A stretch of 64,000 bases of DNA from Phyllostachys edulis (taxonomy: Eukaryota; Streptophyta; Magnoliopsida; Poales; Poaceae), in the NCBI GenBank assembly GCA_036346405.1, contig CM070548.1, positions 93,528,588-93,592,587 on the forward strand, in the 5' to 3' direction. Within the stretch, counting starts at the first letter, position 1. Each line of letters begins with the position of its first letter. Shown here piece by piece: positions 63,979 to 64,000 of this stretch. The notes under the pieces are model-generated. The model ran no database searches and was not told the DNA's origin. It worked only from the letters and a program-made list of their open reading frames with translations. The position numbers and the translations under genes are program-made.

Positions 63979-64000
63979 CCATTTTATGATTTGATCCGAC

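Larger units (their letters stand above)
52960..64000 (+). mobile_element. Tat-type Ty3/gypsy element with antisense extra ORF (partial)
   Basis: 5' LTR (52960-53650), PBS TGGCGTCGTCTGTGGGGA, gag (to 56287), protease, RT, two RNase H-like regions, integrase (to about 60075), then a 3-4 kb region with a minus-strand, intron-containing ORF. An RT-RH-integrase order without chromodomain, the TGGCGCCGTCTGTGGGG-type primer site, a second RNase H and an extra antisense ORF between integrase and 3' LTR are hallmarks of the Tat/Retand lineage. The 3' LTR lies beyond the window. Stops in gag, RNase H and integrase show that it is defective, although many domains are well preserved. Confidence 0.9.

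Overview
The window looks like an intergenic, transposon-packed stretch of a grass (Poaceae) nuclear genome. The evidence is nested LTR retrotransposons of lineages common in grasses, MITEs, very long AT-rich spacers and only tiny single-exon genes. The species cannot be read from the sequence. No bacterial features, rRNA, tRNA or CRISPR array were seen.

The only apparently functional protein genes are three small secreted-peptide precursors on the + strand: A (2984-3214), B (14618-14875) and C (21616-21846). A fourth copy, D (38580-38619), is broken. Each starts with a signal peptide, has a variable middle and ends in a short Pro/Asn/Gly/His tail of the NSPNIG..PP.H type. This is the layout of plant post-translationally modified peptide hormones, but I cannot place them in a named family. 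A and C lie in one segmental duplication (1382-3527 and 20590-22165), with a third promoter-only fragment at 22405-22498 plus 25509-25634. B and D lie in another (13315-14659; 28893-29497 plus 38529-38619). All four copies keep the same 17-bp upstream element, CCAGTCACGCACGTAAT.

Layout. 1-1381: spacer, a degenerate MITE and a coding-like remnant. 1382-3527: gene A block. 3528-12949: a small MITE split by a complete non-autonomous LTR element (3544-12734, TSD GTGAT). 12942-13314: palindrome and TA/GA microsatellite. 13315-15681: gene B block with a 419-bp Mutator-type MITE (9-bp TSD). 15682-16041: a second Mutator-type MITE. 16057-16242: orphan exon. 16281-about 19990: 5'-truncated Ty1/copia element on the minus strand. 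20590-22165: gene C block. 22499-25508: a 3-kb solo LTR splitting the third duplicate. 26841-27775: tandem repeat. 27990-28699: solo LTR of the Tat family. 28893-29497: gene D promoter. 29498-38060: gag-only LTR element (minus strand) with seven zinc knuckles. 38529-38619: rest of D. 38877-51616: degenerate Tekay/Del-type chromovirus carrying a nested solo LTR (42453-45645) and a nested hAT element (47250-48430). 51617-52959: a second internal region sharing the same LTR but carrying a DUF4283-like reading frame. 52960 to the window end: a Tat-type Ty3/gypsy element with an antisense, intron-containing extra ORF.

Nested insertions and duplications give a partial order of events. The GAGCATC MITE came before the A/C duplication. 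The 419-bp Mutator MITE came after the B/D duplication, because D keeps an empty site. The non-autonomous LTR element entered an already resident MITE. Gene D has lost its core promoter and most of its coding sequence to transposon traffic.
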